In this document: one piece after another, positions 55,742 through 64,000 of the stretch
Layout: every line of letters begins with the position of its first letter
Numbering within the stretch: position 1 is the stretch's first letter
Assembly (NCBI RefSeq): GCF_000026365.1
Contig: NC_012993.1
Span: 744,001-808,000, forward strand
DNA: 64,000 nt
Source: Zygosaccharomyces rouxii
Lineage: Eukaryota > Ascomycota > Saccharomycetes > Saccharomycetales > Saccharomycetaceae
Reading direction: 5' to 3'
Notes under the pieces: model-generated
What the model saw: the letters and a program-made list of their open reading frames with translations, nothing else
Databases searched by the model: none
Told to the model about the DNA's origin: nothing
Translations under genes and position numbers: made by a program

Positions 55742-56153
55742 ATGGATCAAAGAAACAATAGTATGTCACAAATGATTTTAAAGTATTTAAGCATTCCTTT
55801 TCCACTTAATTGATCATTTTGCTAACTCAAGCTAAGATTTCCAATTGAAATATAACGAATACAAGAACACCTTGGAAGAACTACAGGAAAAAGTAATTGA
55901 ACTAGGTCGTGATAAGGATGAACACGAAGTTGTATTAAAGACTTTAAATGATACGGATCCTATCAGAAAATGTTACCGAATGGTAGGTAGTTCTTTGGTG
56001 GAAAGCGATGTGAAGACCACGATCCCAATCCTGGAAACCAACAATAAGAAAATAACGGAAACCATATCGACTATGAAATCAGAATTAATCAAAACTGCAC
56101 AGGAATTTGAGAAATGGAAAAAAGATAATAAGATTCAAGTCGTCAGACAGTGA
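55742..56153 (+). CDS. GIM4: Prefoldin subunit 2 (Gim4), spliced
   Basis: The coding sequence is interrupted. Exon 1 (55742-55760) encodes MDQRNN plus one base; exon 2 (55837-56153) restores the frame with FQLKYNEYKNTLEELQEK. The join gives a 111-residue protein, the length of S. cerevisiae Gim4, which also has an intron after its first few codons. Beta-prefoldin marks: two helical coiled-coil arms around KCYRMVGSSLVESDV, ending in EFEKWKKDNKIQVV. It is a subunit of the cytosolic hexameric prefoldin that passes actin and tubulin to the CCT chaperonin. Position matches YEL003W. Confidence 0.93.
55761..55836 (+). other. GIM4: GIM4 intron
   Basis: Donor GTATGT at 55761-55766, branch TGCTAAC at 55820-55826 (one mismatch to TACTAAC), and an acceptor AAG ending at 55836, only 11 bases from the branch A. 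Among the nearby AGs, only this one keeps the Gim4 frame. The AAG acceptor is less common than YAG in yeasts. Confidence 0.88.
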
Positions 56154-56277
56154 TTGCTGGCTAGCTTTCGAAATTTATCTTTGTCTTCAAAAGGTAGATT
56201 TTATTTTATTTCAGTTAATTATATGTATACTATAAATTGATGTAAAATTCCTTTTTCCTTTTTAAAGAGCATTTTAA

Positions 56278-57555
56278 TCAATTGTTCTTCTTACTAGTAT
56301 TCACTGATTTACTAACCGCTGGGGATGCAGTGATAAAAAATATGATGAAGATGATCCAAGCAAAAATCACTGAAAAGATAGAGCTCAAGTAAATGACAGC
56401 ATTAGAGATATCCCAACTTCTTGCATATTCACTATGAGCCAGATTACGAATAGGTTTCACATCTCTTTGCACAGCAAATGAAAATCCATCCCTCTTGTAA
56501 TCGGTTTCAAAAGTGAAGACACCATGATGATCAGGCAAGTTAAATTCACCAGTAGTATAATATTGAACTTCACCTTCTTGTCTACCTGGTTTTAAAGTTA
56601 ACCTGTAATAAGGATCTAACATTTTCAATTCAAATTGAATGTCATCAGTAATGAATGGTACCCATTTTTCACCATTCCATTCTGAAAAGCCAACTTCATA
56701 GATTACAGTATCCTTAATCTTATAAGGTACTTCTTCGTAAGAAGTACCATCAGCATGGAAATGAGATGCACTAACACTTTTAATGACATTCTTTTCTTGG
56801 AAAACCCATTTAGCCACTTCCTGAACAAAGTTACCATTGCTACCGTAGAATTCATTCTTCAAGAAATCGACACTACCTAACCAAGCCACACGAGCATTCT
56901 TTAAATTTTGGAATGCGGCTGCCAAGAATCCTTGAGAACCAACAGACCATGGATCCTTGCTAGTAGCTCCAGTGTAGGATGTTCTTGGCGCTGCTAATAT
57001 AGGAAAAATTTGCTCACGATTATCCAGAAGTGCAGCTGATGAACTACTCAAAGATATGGAATCGCCATCCTTAGCTTCATAAATGCGGGAACCTCTGTAT
57101 TCGCTTGAACCAATCTTCAAGGATCCTTGTACATTGTCAACCAATTCATATCCCTTAGGACTTGGGAAAATACCCAATTGATTTAAGAACAAACGAATAG
57201 AATCAGGAACTGCACCCGGACTAGTAACAGACAGTATATCACCACCATCATTGTAAAATTGTAACAAAGTCTTATCTGAAATCAATTTGTTGATATGCTT
57301 ACCTTTTACCGGTAGGACTATCAAATTGTCATAAAGTCTGTTTTCACCTTCATACAATTCAATATCTGCGGTGGAATTAGCTGTATAGTAATCTATCTCA
57401 TATTCACGACTTTTTAAATCATCTAGGAAGTTGGAAAAACTATCCAATTGATCTAACCTTTCATCATAAAGCACCAAAGTTTTAGATGCGTGTACGCTCG
57501 CCGCATACACGTTACCACAAAGGGCTAAAAAAAATGTAATAAAGATGGATACCAT
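56278..57555 (-). CDS. WBP1: Oligosaccharyltransferase subunit Wbp1
   Basis: A 425-residue type I ER membrane protein (430 in S. cerevisiae). The ATG at 57553-57555 gives the signal peptide MVSIFITFFLALCGNVYA; a longer frame would need TTG. Conserved blocks: TLVLYDERLDQLDSF, SPGAVPDSIRLFLNQLGIFP, NLKNARVAWLGS, HADGTSYEEVPYKIKDTVIY and YTTGEFNLPDHHGVFTF. A C-terminal membrane segment (about 390-415) is followed by a KKNN end, an ER-retrieval type KKxx signal. It is part of the Wbp1-Swp1-Ost2 subcomplex for N-glycosylation. Position YEL002C. Confidence 0.95.
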   Translation of the reverse strand: MVSIFITFFLALCGNVYAASVHASKTLVLYDERLDQLDSFSNFLDDLKSREYEIDYYTANSTADIELYEGENRLYDNLIVLPVKGKHINKLISDKTLLQFYNDGGDILSVTSPGAVPDSIRLFLNQLGIFPSPKGYELVDNVQGSLKIGSSEYRGSRIYEAKDGDSISLSSSSAALLDNREQIFPILAAPRTSYTGATSKDPWSVGSQGFLAAAFQNLKNARVAWLGSVDFLKNEFYGSNGNFVQEVAKWVFQEKNVIKSVSASHFHADGTSYEEVPYKIKDTVIYEVGFSEWNGEKWVPFITDDIQFELKMLDPYYRLTLKPGRQEGEVQYYTTGEFNLPDHHGVFTFETDYKRDGFSFAVQRDVKPIRNLAHSEYARSWDISNAVIYLSSIFSVIFAWIIFIIFFITASPAVSKSVNTSKKNN

Positions 57556-57859
57556 TAGTGCAACTTGTTCAAAAGCACCAGTACAAGCCAATTGACTTTG
57601 TATATCAACTAATCACAAACGGTTTCGTTTTAACTTTTGTAAAAGTAACTACTTCGAATGGTGAACTTTAAAGACGTGTATTTTGAACAACTTGGTCGTT
57701 CTCGCCTCGCCTTCGTCGGGGAATGCAATAAGGCGGCTCAGTTCTACGTATTTGACGAAAGGGCAAATCAGATTGTAAAAATGGGAAGAACAAGAACAAG
57801 AGGAAAAGTAACAAAATCAATAGTTCGACAAAGAATCATACTTTTAGACATTTTCTTGT

Positions 57860-58087
57860 ATGACCGTGGAGGATACTACCAATAATAGGGGTGTTGACCC
57901 CAAAGAATTTGCACAAGCTTGGAAGGCTCTGCAAGAAGGTGAACACACGGCAGATGAGATTGAAAATAAACTTGATACCATGGAAGAGAAGATGGCAGTC
58001 CTTCTTGAGCAAGTAGAGAGGCTGCAACAGGAGACTGGATCGAGCAGATATTTAGGTTCCAAGAAGGAGGGTGGAGAAAAGCAATGA
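57860..58087 (+). CDS. Small conserved helical protein, YIL002W-A homologue
   Basis: A 75-residue ORF. The first part (DPKEFAQAWKALQEGE) and the rest (TADEIENKLDTMEEKMAVLL EQVERLQ in two halves) form a probable helical hairpin or coiled coil; charge is strongly acidic. S. cerevisiae has the small uncharacterised YIL002W-A (69 residues) in the same orientation next to INP51, and the relation to INP51 here (convergent, about 165 bp) is the same. Function unknown. Coiled-coil shape suggests a subunit of a small complex, but this is inference. Size alone makes it easy to overlook. Confidence 0.7.
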   Translation: MTVEDTTNNRGVDPKEFAQAWKALQEGEHTADEIENKLDTMEEKMAVLLEQVERLQQETGSSRYLGSKKEGGEKQ

Positions 58088-58252
58088 AAAACCATTATTG
58101 GAGTGATTAGATTAGATACTCTAGCTCAAAAAATCGAAACGCCTAATGATAATAATTTAGTAGAAACAAAATAAAGTATAAAATGGGATATAATTCAGCG
58201 CTAGATCGTCTAGACCTCTGCTACACGCCAAGTTCAGCACTTGCTTCACGGG

Positions 58253-61078
58253 CTATGTATGATGATTAGGTTTTTGTACAAATAAAGGTTCCTCATTTTC
58301 CATAAAAGGATTAACAGGTTTCTTAGGGTTAACCATGTATTGCTTCGAATCAACATCAAGTACCACTTTTACCTGCTTACCGTTGCCGAGCCACCATCTT
58401 CTTAGTTCTGAGCTTGGCGGTTTAAGCGTTCTCTTATGCTTGGCGCTTGCAGGTGTGTCCTCATGGACAGTACTAACGCTTTCTTCATCAATACCATCAA
58501 TCAAAGGACCACCAGCATTTAGGATTGCTATTTTTTCTTCTTCATTAATCGTGGCTAACTTTTCGGCAATCTTACTATATATGTAAGAGGATAATGCTGC
58601 CTTCTTTTGTTCATCAACCACAGTAACTTGAGCAGAGAAAGTTGCATATACTGGTCGGTGATCTGAGAAGAGAATATCCGGGGCGCATCCGTATGTTAAT
58701 TGTTTCAAAACCTCACCCCTACTAAGGATTCTATCGGTCCATGCTGGAATACGCATCTTTTCACTGGTATCATATGTTTTAGTTCCTGGATCAAACTTGT
58801 AAGTAGGATCAAAGTTGATTTCCATTTCATTGTAGTAAGGAAAAGCTTCACCAGCGATCATCTGTTGGTTCAATTGATCTTTCTCAAAGAGGCTTCCGTA
58901 TTTTCTCTCTACAATGAGTCTTCTTACTTCCTCATTGGGCATCAAAATTCTGTAATTGAAATCACCCATCCAAATAATAGCGTCATGATCCCTTATCCGT
59001 AAACTACTTGGAAATCTAATATTTTTAACGATGGTTTTATAGTCATTATGACGCTGTTCAACATTTTCTAACCCAGCAGCTAAATGGGAAACTAGAAAAC
59101 AAAACTTCGTTGCAGAATATTTGAAACTCACGGCGACTGCTCCCTTATTTGAAGTCATCCCACCGAACCCTGTCTTCTTAACATCACCTTCAATGTGCTT
59201 GACCCTAGGATACTGCGTTTCACTCACAAAAAGCATCAACATAATCGCACCCAGTTGACTGCTCCACGGGCAACCGTACTTCCTTTCGCCAGAACTGTTC
59301 AAATGACTTAATATGATTTTTTCCCAGTGCTGCTTCAGGTAAGGATCCGTCGTCAACATACGGCCCGGTGTAAGTTCAACCACTTCTTCCAAACCAATAA
59401 CATACATATCTTCCTGTCTTCCTGGTTCAGGAAAAATCCAACTGCTTAAATCCTCTGCAGGAACTTTGCCGCTTAGGTTAAAAGTTCCTGCAAAAACGCT
59501 GATGTTTCTTTCAAAAGTATACGTAGACCTTCTTTGACGCAAATGATGTGAAATTGTAGAATGAAGAGGGTCATAAAGTTTAATCTTGGAGCTGAATAAT
59601 TTAGTGTAAATCTTTTTGTACTTCCCTGGATTTCGAACATTTTTAGAATAAGTTCTTTCGATCCAATAATAATTCTCTGACCAAAGCCTATCATGCACCT
59701 TAAGGAAAGCTGAGGTAATGTCTAGACCGGAAAGTTCGTTAGTGGCTAGCTCAAGAACCTCTCGACTCACGAGTCTCTCTACAGTATTAGGCCTTTCAAT
59801 TGAGTCGAATGCACTAATTCGAAAAACACCCGTCTGTTTTCCTATGTAAACACCTTTGTCCCTATTGTAGACCACAGTTCCAAATTCATAAATGTCCTGC
59901 TTCAATAAATAGAGCAATTTATGTGGTGTTTTCGTTAAAAGACCAGACCCGTAATCTACATTGGTAAATTTTATTCCCTTTAAATCAGCACAGGTCTTAT
60001 ACCCGTTTCCCAAGGATTCTTGAGATTCGCTCTTAGGTTTCATCAGGTTGACAACACTAACAACACCATATTTGGACGCAATATTATCAAAATGTCTATC
60101 AAATGCAGCTTGAGTATGTTCAAGGCTCTTCGTCAACTTGAGTTTTCTCCCGTACAAAAGCTGTCCCTCAGTGGTTTCCCAGAAAAGCGGTACGTTACCA
60201 TTCACCTGTGTATATGAGAAAATAAAATTGCTAGTAGTAACAATTATTTCAGTCTCAATGAAATTGGACACCCTACCATCTTCATCAATACCATCCAAAT
60301 CAAAGGCATTTTGTTTACTTTCTGCTGAGATTCTAGAAACCAAAGTAATCGTTGCCAGAGAATCAACCATGTCCACTACCTGAGTCTTGTAAAATCCTCT
60401 CATTAGAAAAGTAAGAAATTCACCATCAAAGCATTGCTTTTCCTCAGCAGCAATGCGGCTCCTCCAATTAATTAATTCAGTCACTAAGTTCGAATTCCAA
60501 ATAAAATTTTTGTCCTGATTGTCAATAGTGTAATCCATACTATGTGCTAAACCATGGCTTTTCAGCACATTTGAAATGTCAAAATTCCTTGAGAAGTAAA
60601 AGGTCCCATCACTAAACAGTTTTTTGAAAGCACCACAGGGGTGTTCGTTGGTTAACTTTTCGTAATTTTGTTCTGAAATTTCTTGGAATAAACTGTCAAA
60701 TACGGGGGTATCCAAACTGTGGAAATCAACATCTAGAACTTTGTAGACATTTTCTGTAGTGACAATATGTCCATCTTCTTGCCGCCATCTCGGGAATCCC
60801 ACTTTCTGCACACCTGTGATAACGGCTACGAACAGATCACCATTGACAGAGACTAACCCAAGTAACCCATTCAAAATCCGATTCTTGATTTCAACGTAAC
60901 CATTCTCTTCCGTTAATTCATGATCTGGAATGGATTTTAGAGCAACGACCGGCGTCTTTATATTCTGTTGCTGTTGCTGCTGGTTCCCAGAAACGCCAAA
61001 GATTCTCCTAAATGACAGATTATAGCCATTAGAAGACAGTACAATACTACGTGGACTCCTACCGATGAAAATTCTCAT
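58253..61078 (-). CDS. INP51: Synaptojanin-like PI(4,5)P2 5-phosphatase Inp51
   Basis: A 941-residue protein (946 in S. cerevisiae). The ATG at 61076-61078 is used; the longer frame would need TTG. The N-terminal Sac1-like domain (about 40-480) has a degenerate catalytic motif: where active Sac domains have RxNCxDCLDRTN, this reads RISAFDSIERPNTVE, without the Cys. So this domain should be inactive, as reported for S. cerevisiae Inp51. The C-terminal 5-phosphatase domain (about 500-840) is intact: WMGDFNYR, PAWTDRIL and SDHRPVYATF. A C-terminal NPF motif (VNPFMENE) fits binding to EH-domain partners such as Irs4/Tax4. It regulates PI(4,5)P2 at the plasma membrane. Confidence 0.94.
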   Translation of the reverse strand: MRIFIGRSPRSIVLSSNGYNLSFRRIFGVSGNQQQQQQNIKTPVVALKSIPDHELTEENGYVEIKNRILNGLLGLVSVNGDLFVAVITGVQKVGFPRWRQEDGHIVTTENVYKVLDVDFHSLDTPVFDSLFQEISEQNYEKLTNEHPCGAFKKLFSDGTFYFSRNFDISNVLKSHGLAHSMDYTIDNQDKNFIWNSNLVTELINWRSRIAAEEKQCFDGEFLTFLMRGFYKTQVVDMVDSLATITLVSRISAESKQNAFDLDGIDEDGRVSNFIETEIIVTTSNFIFSYTQVNGNVPLFWETTEGQLLYGRKLKLTKSLEHTQAAFDRHFDNIASKYGVVSVVNLMKPKSESQESLGNGYKTCADLKGIKFTNVDYGSGLLTKTPHKLLYLLKQDIYEFGTVVYNRDKGVYIGKQTGVFRISAFDSIERPNTVERLVSREVLELATNELSGLDITSAFLKVHDRLWSENYYWIERTYSKNVRNPGKYKKIYTKLFSSKIKLYDPLHSTISHHLRQRRSTYTFERNISVFAGTFNLSGKVPAEDLSSWIFPEPGRQEDMYVIGLEEVVELTPGRMLTTDPYLKQHWEKIILSHLNSSGERKYGCPWSSQLGAIMLMLFVSETQYPRVKHIEGDVKKTGFGGMTSNKGAVAVSFKYSATKFCFLVSHLAAGLENVEQRHNDYKTIVKNIRFPSSLRIRDHDAIIWMGDFNYRILMPNEEVRRLIVERKYGSLFEKDQLNQQMIAGEAFPYYNEMEINFDPTYKFDPGTKTYDTSEKMRIPAWTDRILSRGEVLKQLTYGCAPDILFSDHRPVYATFSAQVTVVDEQKKAALSSYIYSKIAEKLATINEEEKIAILNAGGPLIDGIDEESVSTVHEDTPASAKHKRTLKPPSSELRRWWLGNGKQVKVVLDVDSKQYMVNPKKPVNPFMENEEPLFVQKPNHHT

Positions 61079-61322
61079 GATTGCATCTATAGAAGCAGCA
61101 TTTAGCAACTTTCTTCAGTTTTCACTCGAGGTGTTGTTTTAACAAGTCGGTTCACTTTTCACGTCCCTCGGAAGGTGAAGAATCATCAAACCTTCAACAC
61201 CTTGAGCTGCAAAACGCATACATAAAAGGGTGATAATTGAAGTTCTTAAGTGAAATTGATACTAATCAGGGAGCTCTAAGGCTCATATTTTAGTTTGTTT
61301 GAATGTCCAAGTTGTCGCTGAA

Positions 61323-62861
61323 ATGGATAAGAACTTTAATGACCTCTGTTACGCCTGTAGGATCGGAGACACAGATAACGCTGACAGACTCATATCCACA
61401 GGAGTTAACTTAAATGGGCTTGATGAATTCGATAACTCGCCACTTTTTTTAGCAAGCTTATGTGGACACGAGGAGGTGGTTAAATTATTGCTTGAAAGAG
61501 GGGCAGTTTGTGATCGTGATAGATTTGAAGGAGCTCGATGCGTCTATGGTGCACTAAATGATTCAATTCGGGATATTTTAGTCAAACGTGATATTTCAAA
61601 AGCTGTGGATATAAACCAACCATTTGTTATGCATATTTCATCATTGTTTAAAGACTGGTCCTTGAACACGCATGATATTCAAATAAGTCCTCCAAAAGAA
61701 ATAAACGACAACGGGTTGAAGTTGCACAAATTCCTATTAAGTACCAGAAGTTTGAAGTTACGATACAATTTATCCACGGTGTGGAACAACAAATCTAAAT
61801 TAACCACTGATATTCCCACTTCCGTGCTTAATATCATTACCAAATTTATTTATTTAATACCAGTATTGCACGAAATCAACATGTCCGATTACAATACATT
61901 ATTACAAATATCGCTCCAGTGGGATTTAGAGCTTCTTTCAGAGTATTTGAACCGATTAAAAGATGTAGCAGATTCCTCTGAAAAATCCACTTTGATGGCC
62001 GAATACCAATACAGATTTACAGAAGATGCCAGGGACCAACTAAAGCGATTCGTGAACGATAATATTTTGAAATGTTCGATTGATTTGCATTCCACGACAA
62101 ATTTCGAAGAAGGAATCCAGTTTGCCGAAAATTGTGTTGCTTTTCCTGATTTACTCCTTCTTGTGGAGAATTTCAACGAAGACAAGCGCATATACCCTTG
62201 CCATCTTGCAATACTAAGTCGTGCCAACTATTTCAGGATGATGTTTAGCCTTCCCATGGAAGAAAAGGCGACTTATCAAGAATATAAAGATTTCAAAGAC
62301 TCACGAAGGCTGCCGCTCATATCTCTACCATCCTGTGACTTCGAAGTGGCGGAAATAATTCTCCGTTATTTATATCATGATAGCTCCGAAATTCCCTGGC
62401 AATATGCAATTGATGTATTACTGATGGCGGATTTTCTACTTGAAGACAGGATGAAATCCATGGCCGCTGTTGTAATGACGCAATCGAAAGATTTCCTCGA
62501 AAAGCATTCAATCTTTGATATACTCTATGTTGCCTGGGAAACAAAAATGGAGCGTTTGGAACAATTTGCCGCTAAAGTAATTGCCTTTGATCTAAAGAAT
62601 TATACTAAGGAGACTGAATTGAAAAATGCTATAATAAAATCCTCTCAGATGATCTCTGTGAGGGAGGAAACCGATACGATCGAGCTTGTAGACGACATAA
62701 GATTTTATCTTCTAGAGAAATATGCCTTCGAACCAGACGATATAGACATTCTAAGTGAAGAAAAGGATATACAGCTTTTGAAAGCCTCAGGCATTCTCGA
62801 CTATCAGCAGGACGTCGCAATTATAGACAATCTCTTGGATGAGCTAACTCTCCAAGCCTAA
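61323..62861 (+). CDS. Ankyrin-repeat and BTB-domain protein, YIL001W homologue
   Basis: A 512-residue protein (513 in S. cerevisiae) from the ATG at 61323; an 8-codon longer frame would need TTG. Ankyrin repeats at about residues 5-85 (FDNSPLFLASLCGHEEVVKLL) are followed by two BTB/POZ-like regions, one near 110-220 and one near 275-400 (VENFNEDKRIYPCHLAILSR, YFRMMFSLP). This resembles the ankyrin-BTB (ABTB1/Btb3) family, whose members act as adaptors for cullin-3. The S. cerevisiae gene is uncharacterised. It is the gene next to CEN9 there, and here lies one gene away from a centromere-like element. Confidence 0.93.
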   Translation: MDKNFNDLCYACRIGDTDNADRLISTGVNLNGLDEFDNSPLFLASLCGHEEVVKLLLERGAVCDRDRFEGARCVYGALNDSIRDILVKRDISKAVDINQPFVMHISSLFKDWSLNTHDIQISPPKEINDNGLKLHKFLLSTRSLKLRYNLSTVWNNKSKLTTDIPTSVLNIITKFIYLIPVLHEINMSDYNTLLQISLQWDLELLSEYLNRLKDVADSSEKSTLMAEYQYRFTEDARDQLKRFVNDNILKCSIDLHSTTNFEEGIQFAENCVAFPDLLLLVENFNEDKRIYPCHLAILSRANYFRMMFSLPMEEKATYQEYKDFKDSRRLPLISLPSCDFEVAEIILRYLYHDSSEIPWQYAIDVLLMADFLLEDRMKSMAAVVMTQSKDFLEKHSIFDILYVAWETKMERLEQFAAKVIAFDLKNYTKETELKNAIIKSSQMISVREETDTIELVDDIRFYLLEKYAFEPDDIDILSEEKDIQLLKASGILDYQQDVAIIDNLLDELTLQA

Positions 62862-62910
62862 AGTTTGATATATATGACATAAAGTATTTACTCTAATTCG
62901 GAATAATTTT

Positions 62911-63594
62911 TTAAGGTTTCTCTGGTTTTTTGTAAGTATCTGGCAACCAAGATTGATCTACAGCAACAGGCTTCGCATTTTTAGCAGGTTTTCTTTTGGT
63001 TTCAGATTTGTCAAACGTGATGAAGGCATAAGTAGCACCTGCAATCAATAGGCCGAGAAGTATCTGCACGGATAAGAAGCTTGGGTTAAAGAAAGATAGT
63101 GGAGGAGGGTTGACAGTAATTAAAAGAGGGCGGATTCCTACTCTCAAGGGCTCACCATCCTTCATCACGTTCAAAACTGGCAACATGTAAAAGTTACCTT
63201 CTGGAAGGATCAATTGCACACCTGCTTGAAAGTTAGCAGTTTCGTTCACGCCAATTGGAACAGGTCCAATTGGTTGCTCGGTAATGTTAGCGACCTGATA
63301 ACCGTCTGGTGTCGAAATAACGCTACCAGCGACACCAACAACGCTCACATTGACCTTCTCGTTGTTGGTAAACGAATAATTAAATGTCGCAACCTCTTGC
63401 ATTGAGAACTCCACACCTCTGGATAGATCAGTGTCTAAGTGTTCGAGAATATTGTAGCCAACATCAAAATCAATGGTAGAAGGCTCCTCAACAGCGGTTT
63501 CGTTCGAAGAACTTTCAACATCAACCGATTCAGAAGATGCCAATGCTAGAAATGCATTAACTAGCAGGAACAGTGTCAATTGGAAAAGCTTCAT
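62911..63594 (-). CDS. IRC22: ER membrane protein Irc22 (TRAP-alpha-like)
   Basis: A 227-residue protein (225 in S. cerevisiae) from the ATG at 63592-63594, which has A at -3 and starts the signal peptide MKLFQLTLFLLVNAFLALAS. An upstream in-frame ATG at 63669 has T at -3 and would bury the signal peptide behind 25 residues. The lumenal domain contains FTNNEKVNVSVVGVAGSVIS, and GNFYMLPVL precedes a single membrane segment (about 173-193) and a basic tail ending SWLPDTYKKPEKP. The family resembles the translocon-associated TRAP-alpha subunit; the yeast function is poorly defined. It is YEL001C, the gene next to CEN5. Confidence 0.93.
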   Translation of the reverse strand: MKLFQLTLFLLVNAFLALASSESVDVESSSNETAVEEPSTIDFDVGYNILEHLDTDLSRGVEFSMQEVATFNYSFTNNEKVNVSVVGVAGSVISTPDGYQVANITEQPIGPVPIGVNETANFQAGVQLILPEGNFYMLPVLNVMKDGEPLRVGIRPLLITVNPPPLSFFNPSFLSVQILLGLLIAGATYAFITFDKSETKRKPAKNAKPVAVDQSWLPDTYKKPEKP

Positions 63595-63718
63595 TTTTGA
63601 GTAGCTTAGCTTGATTTTAATGGTTACGTGTAAAAGAGTTTGTTCAAGCTCTATGTTTATAGACGCCATTGAATAAAAAAAAATAAGTTGACAGCATTAT
63701 TGCTAAAGGGTAAATTTA

Positions 63719-63726
63719 GTCACATG
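63719..63726 (+). promoter_or_regulatory. CDEI, Cbf1 site of the centromere
   Basis: GTCACATG matches RTCACRTG, the binding site of Cbf1. Confidence 0.85.
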
Positions 63727-63860
63727 ATATATTTCTAGTAATACGTTATAAGTATTATTTTTAATCTATTCTTCTAAATTTTTAAAATAATAAAATGTAA
63801 GTTAACTTATTATTTATTATTAAATAAACGTGTACAAAACAATATTTTAAACTTCTGTTT

Positions 63861-63886
63861 AGTTTGTGGTTTCCGAACCTTGATTT
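63861..63886 (+). promoter_or_regulatory. CDEIII, CBF3 site of the centromere
   Basis: The essential CCG (63873-63875) sits in TTTCCGAA with the upstream GTTTGTGG in the proper register. This element binds the CBF3 complex and is indispensable in S. cerevisiae. Confidence 0.85.
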
Positions 63887-64000
63887 CGGCTTAAATTTTA
63901 AGAAACGATATATTAAAGCGATATCATTTACCACTCTTAGAATAATACACGTGATATATTTGCCCAACCGTTTAGATATAGCTTACATACATACGTTTAT
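63887..64000. other. Pericentromeric end of the window
   Basis: 114 bp past CDEIII with no gene. A second CACGTG-like site (ACACGTGATA) occurs near 63948-63957. Confidence 0.4.

Larger units (their letters stand above)
63719..63886 (+). other. Point centromere (CDEI-CDEII-CDEIII)
   Basis: CDEI GTCACATG (63719-63726) fits RTCACRTG. It is followed by about 134 bp with roughly 19 G or C (about 86% AT), the CDEII. CDEIII at about 63861-63886 has the core TTTCCGAA (63870-63877) preceded by GTTTGTGG, close to the S. cerevisiae TGTTTTTGnTTTCCGAAA. The position beside IRC22 (YEL001C) and the YIL001W homologue, the genes next to CEN5 and CEN9, is exactly where the ancestral centromere should be. CDEII is longer than in S. 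cerevisiae (about 80 bp), as in several non-duplicated relatives. Confidence 0.92.

Noticed and set aside
57658..57885. 75-codon ATG frame before the YIL002W-A homologue
   Set aside because: It overlaps that gene's start, sits in the WBP1 divergent promoter and shows no recognisable pattern; at most an upstream ORF.
1..64000. Mobile elements, LTRs, CRISPR arrays, rRNA or tRNA genes
   Set aside because: No terminal repeats, transposase or Gag-Pol-like frames, spaced direct repeats, or RNA-gene signatures were seen by eye; structured small RNAs such as snoRNAs cannot be excluded without a covariance search.

Overview
The window is nuclear DNA of a budding yeast of the family Saccharomycetaceae. 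Genes are mostly intron-free and lie on both strands, and nearly all have a recognisable Saccharomyces cerevisiae counterpart. Gene order points to a lineage that did not go through the whole-genome duplication (a Zygosaccharomyces- or Torulaspora-like yeast; genus is an inference). Single genes here alternate between the members of duplicated S. cerevisiae regions, and there is one copy each of the ACC1/HFA1, ARE1/ARE2 and YIA6/YEA6 pairs. Gene names below come from remembered families and synteny, with no database search.

Layout. 1-12.6 kb: SNF12 (cut by the window edge), MRPL50, a YNR021W homologue, a YCR051W-like ankyrin protein, ATP23, ARE2/ARE1, BUD23, IMG1, RCF2, RRT12 and TIM23, interleaving S. 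cerevisiae chromosomes XIV and III. 12.9-13.8 kb: two small unrecognised ORFs. 14-34.8 kb: ACC1 with a predicted 5' leader intron, SMM1, an Msb1-like gene, a YNR014W/YMR206W candidate, PHO91, URK1 and PRP2. 35-44.6 kb: GLO1, a divergent pair of AGP3-like permease and M19 dipeptidase (the dipeptidase has no S. cerevisiae counterpart known to me), PFK2 and INP1. 44.6-63.6 kb: GCN4 with a uORF-bearing leader, MIT1, YIA6/YEA6, EPS1, BET1, CFD1, VAB2, GIM4 (spliced), WBP1, a YIL002W-A homologue, INP51, YIL001W and IRC22, interleaving the YEL009C-YEL001C and YIL006W-YIL001W regions.

YEL001C and YIL001W flank CEN5 and CEN9 in S. cerevisiae. As that predicts, the last 300 bases hold a point centromere: CDEI at 63719-63726, about 134 bp of roughly 86% AT, and a CDEIII-like element around 63861-63886.

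The genes are mostly housekeeping: mitochondrial translation, import and biogenesis (MRPL50, IMG1, TIM23, ATP23, RCF2), lipid metabolism (ACC1, ARE2), ribosome biogenesis and tRNA modification (BUD23, SMM1), glycolysis and methylglyoxal detoxification (PFK2, GLO1), secretory pathway (BET1, EPS1, WBP1) and amino-acid control (GCN4, AGP3). The main points for a second look are the ACC1 leader intron with an in-frame, acid-free, Arg-rich extension that could make a mitochondrial isoform; the centromere; the GCN4 leader, which keeps the Met-Ala-Cys uORF1 but ends in a uORF overlapping the GCN4 start; two GLO1 starts that suggest dual targeting; a TCCGGA cluster upstream of PHO91; and the permease/dipeptidase pair with overlapping uORFs. 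No mobile element, tRNA, rRNA or CRISPR array was seen.
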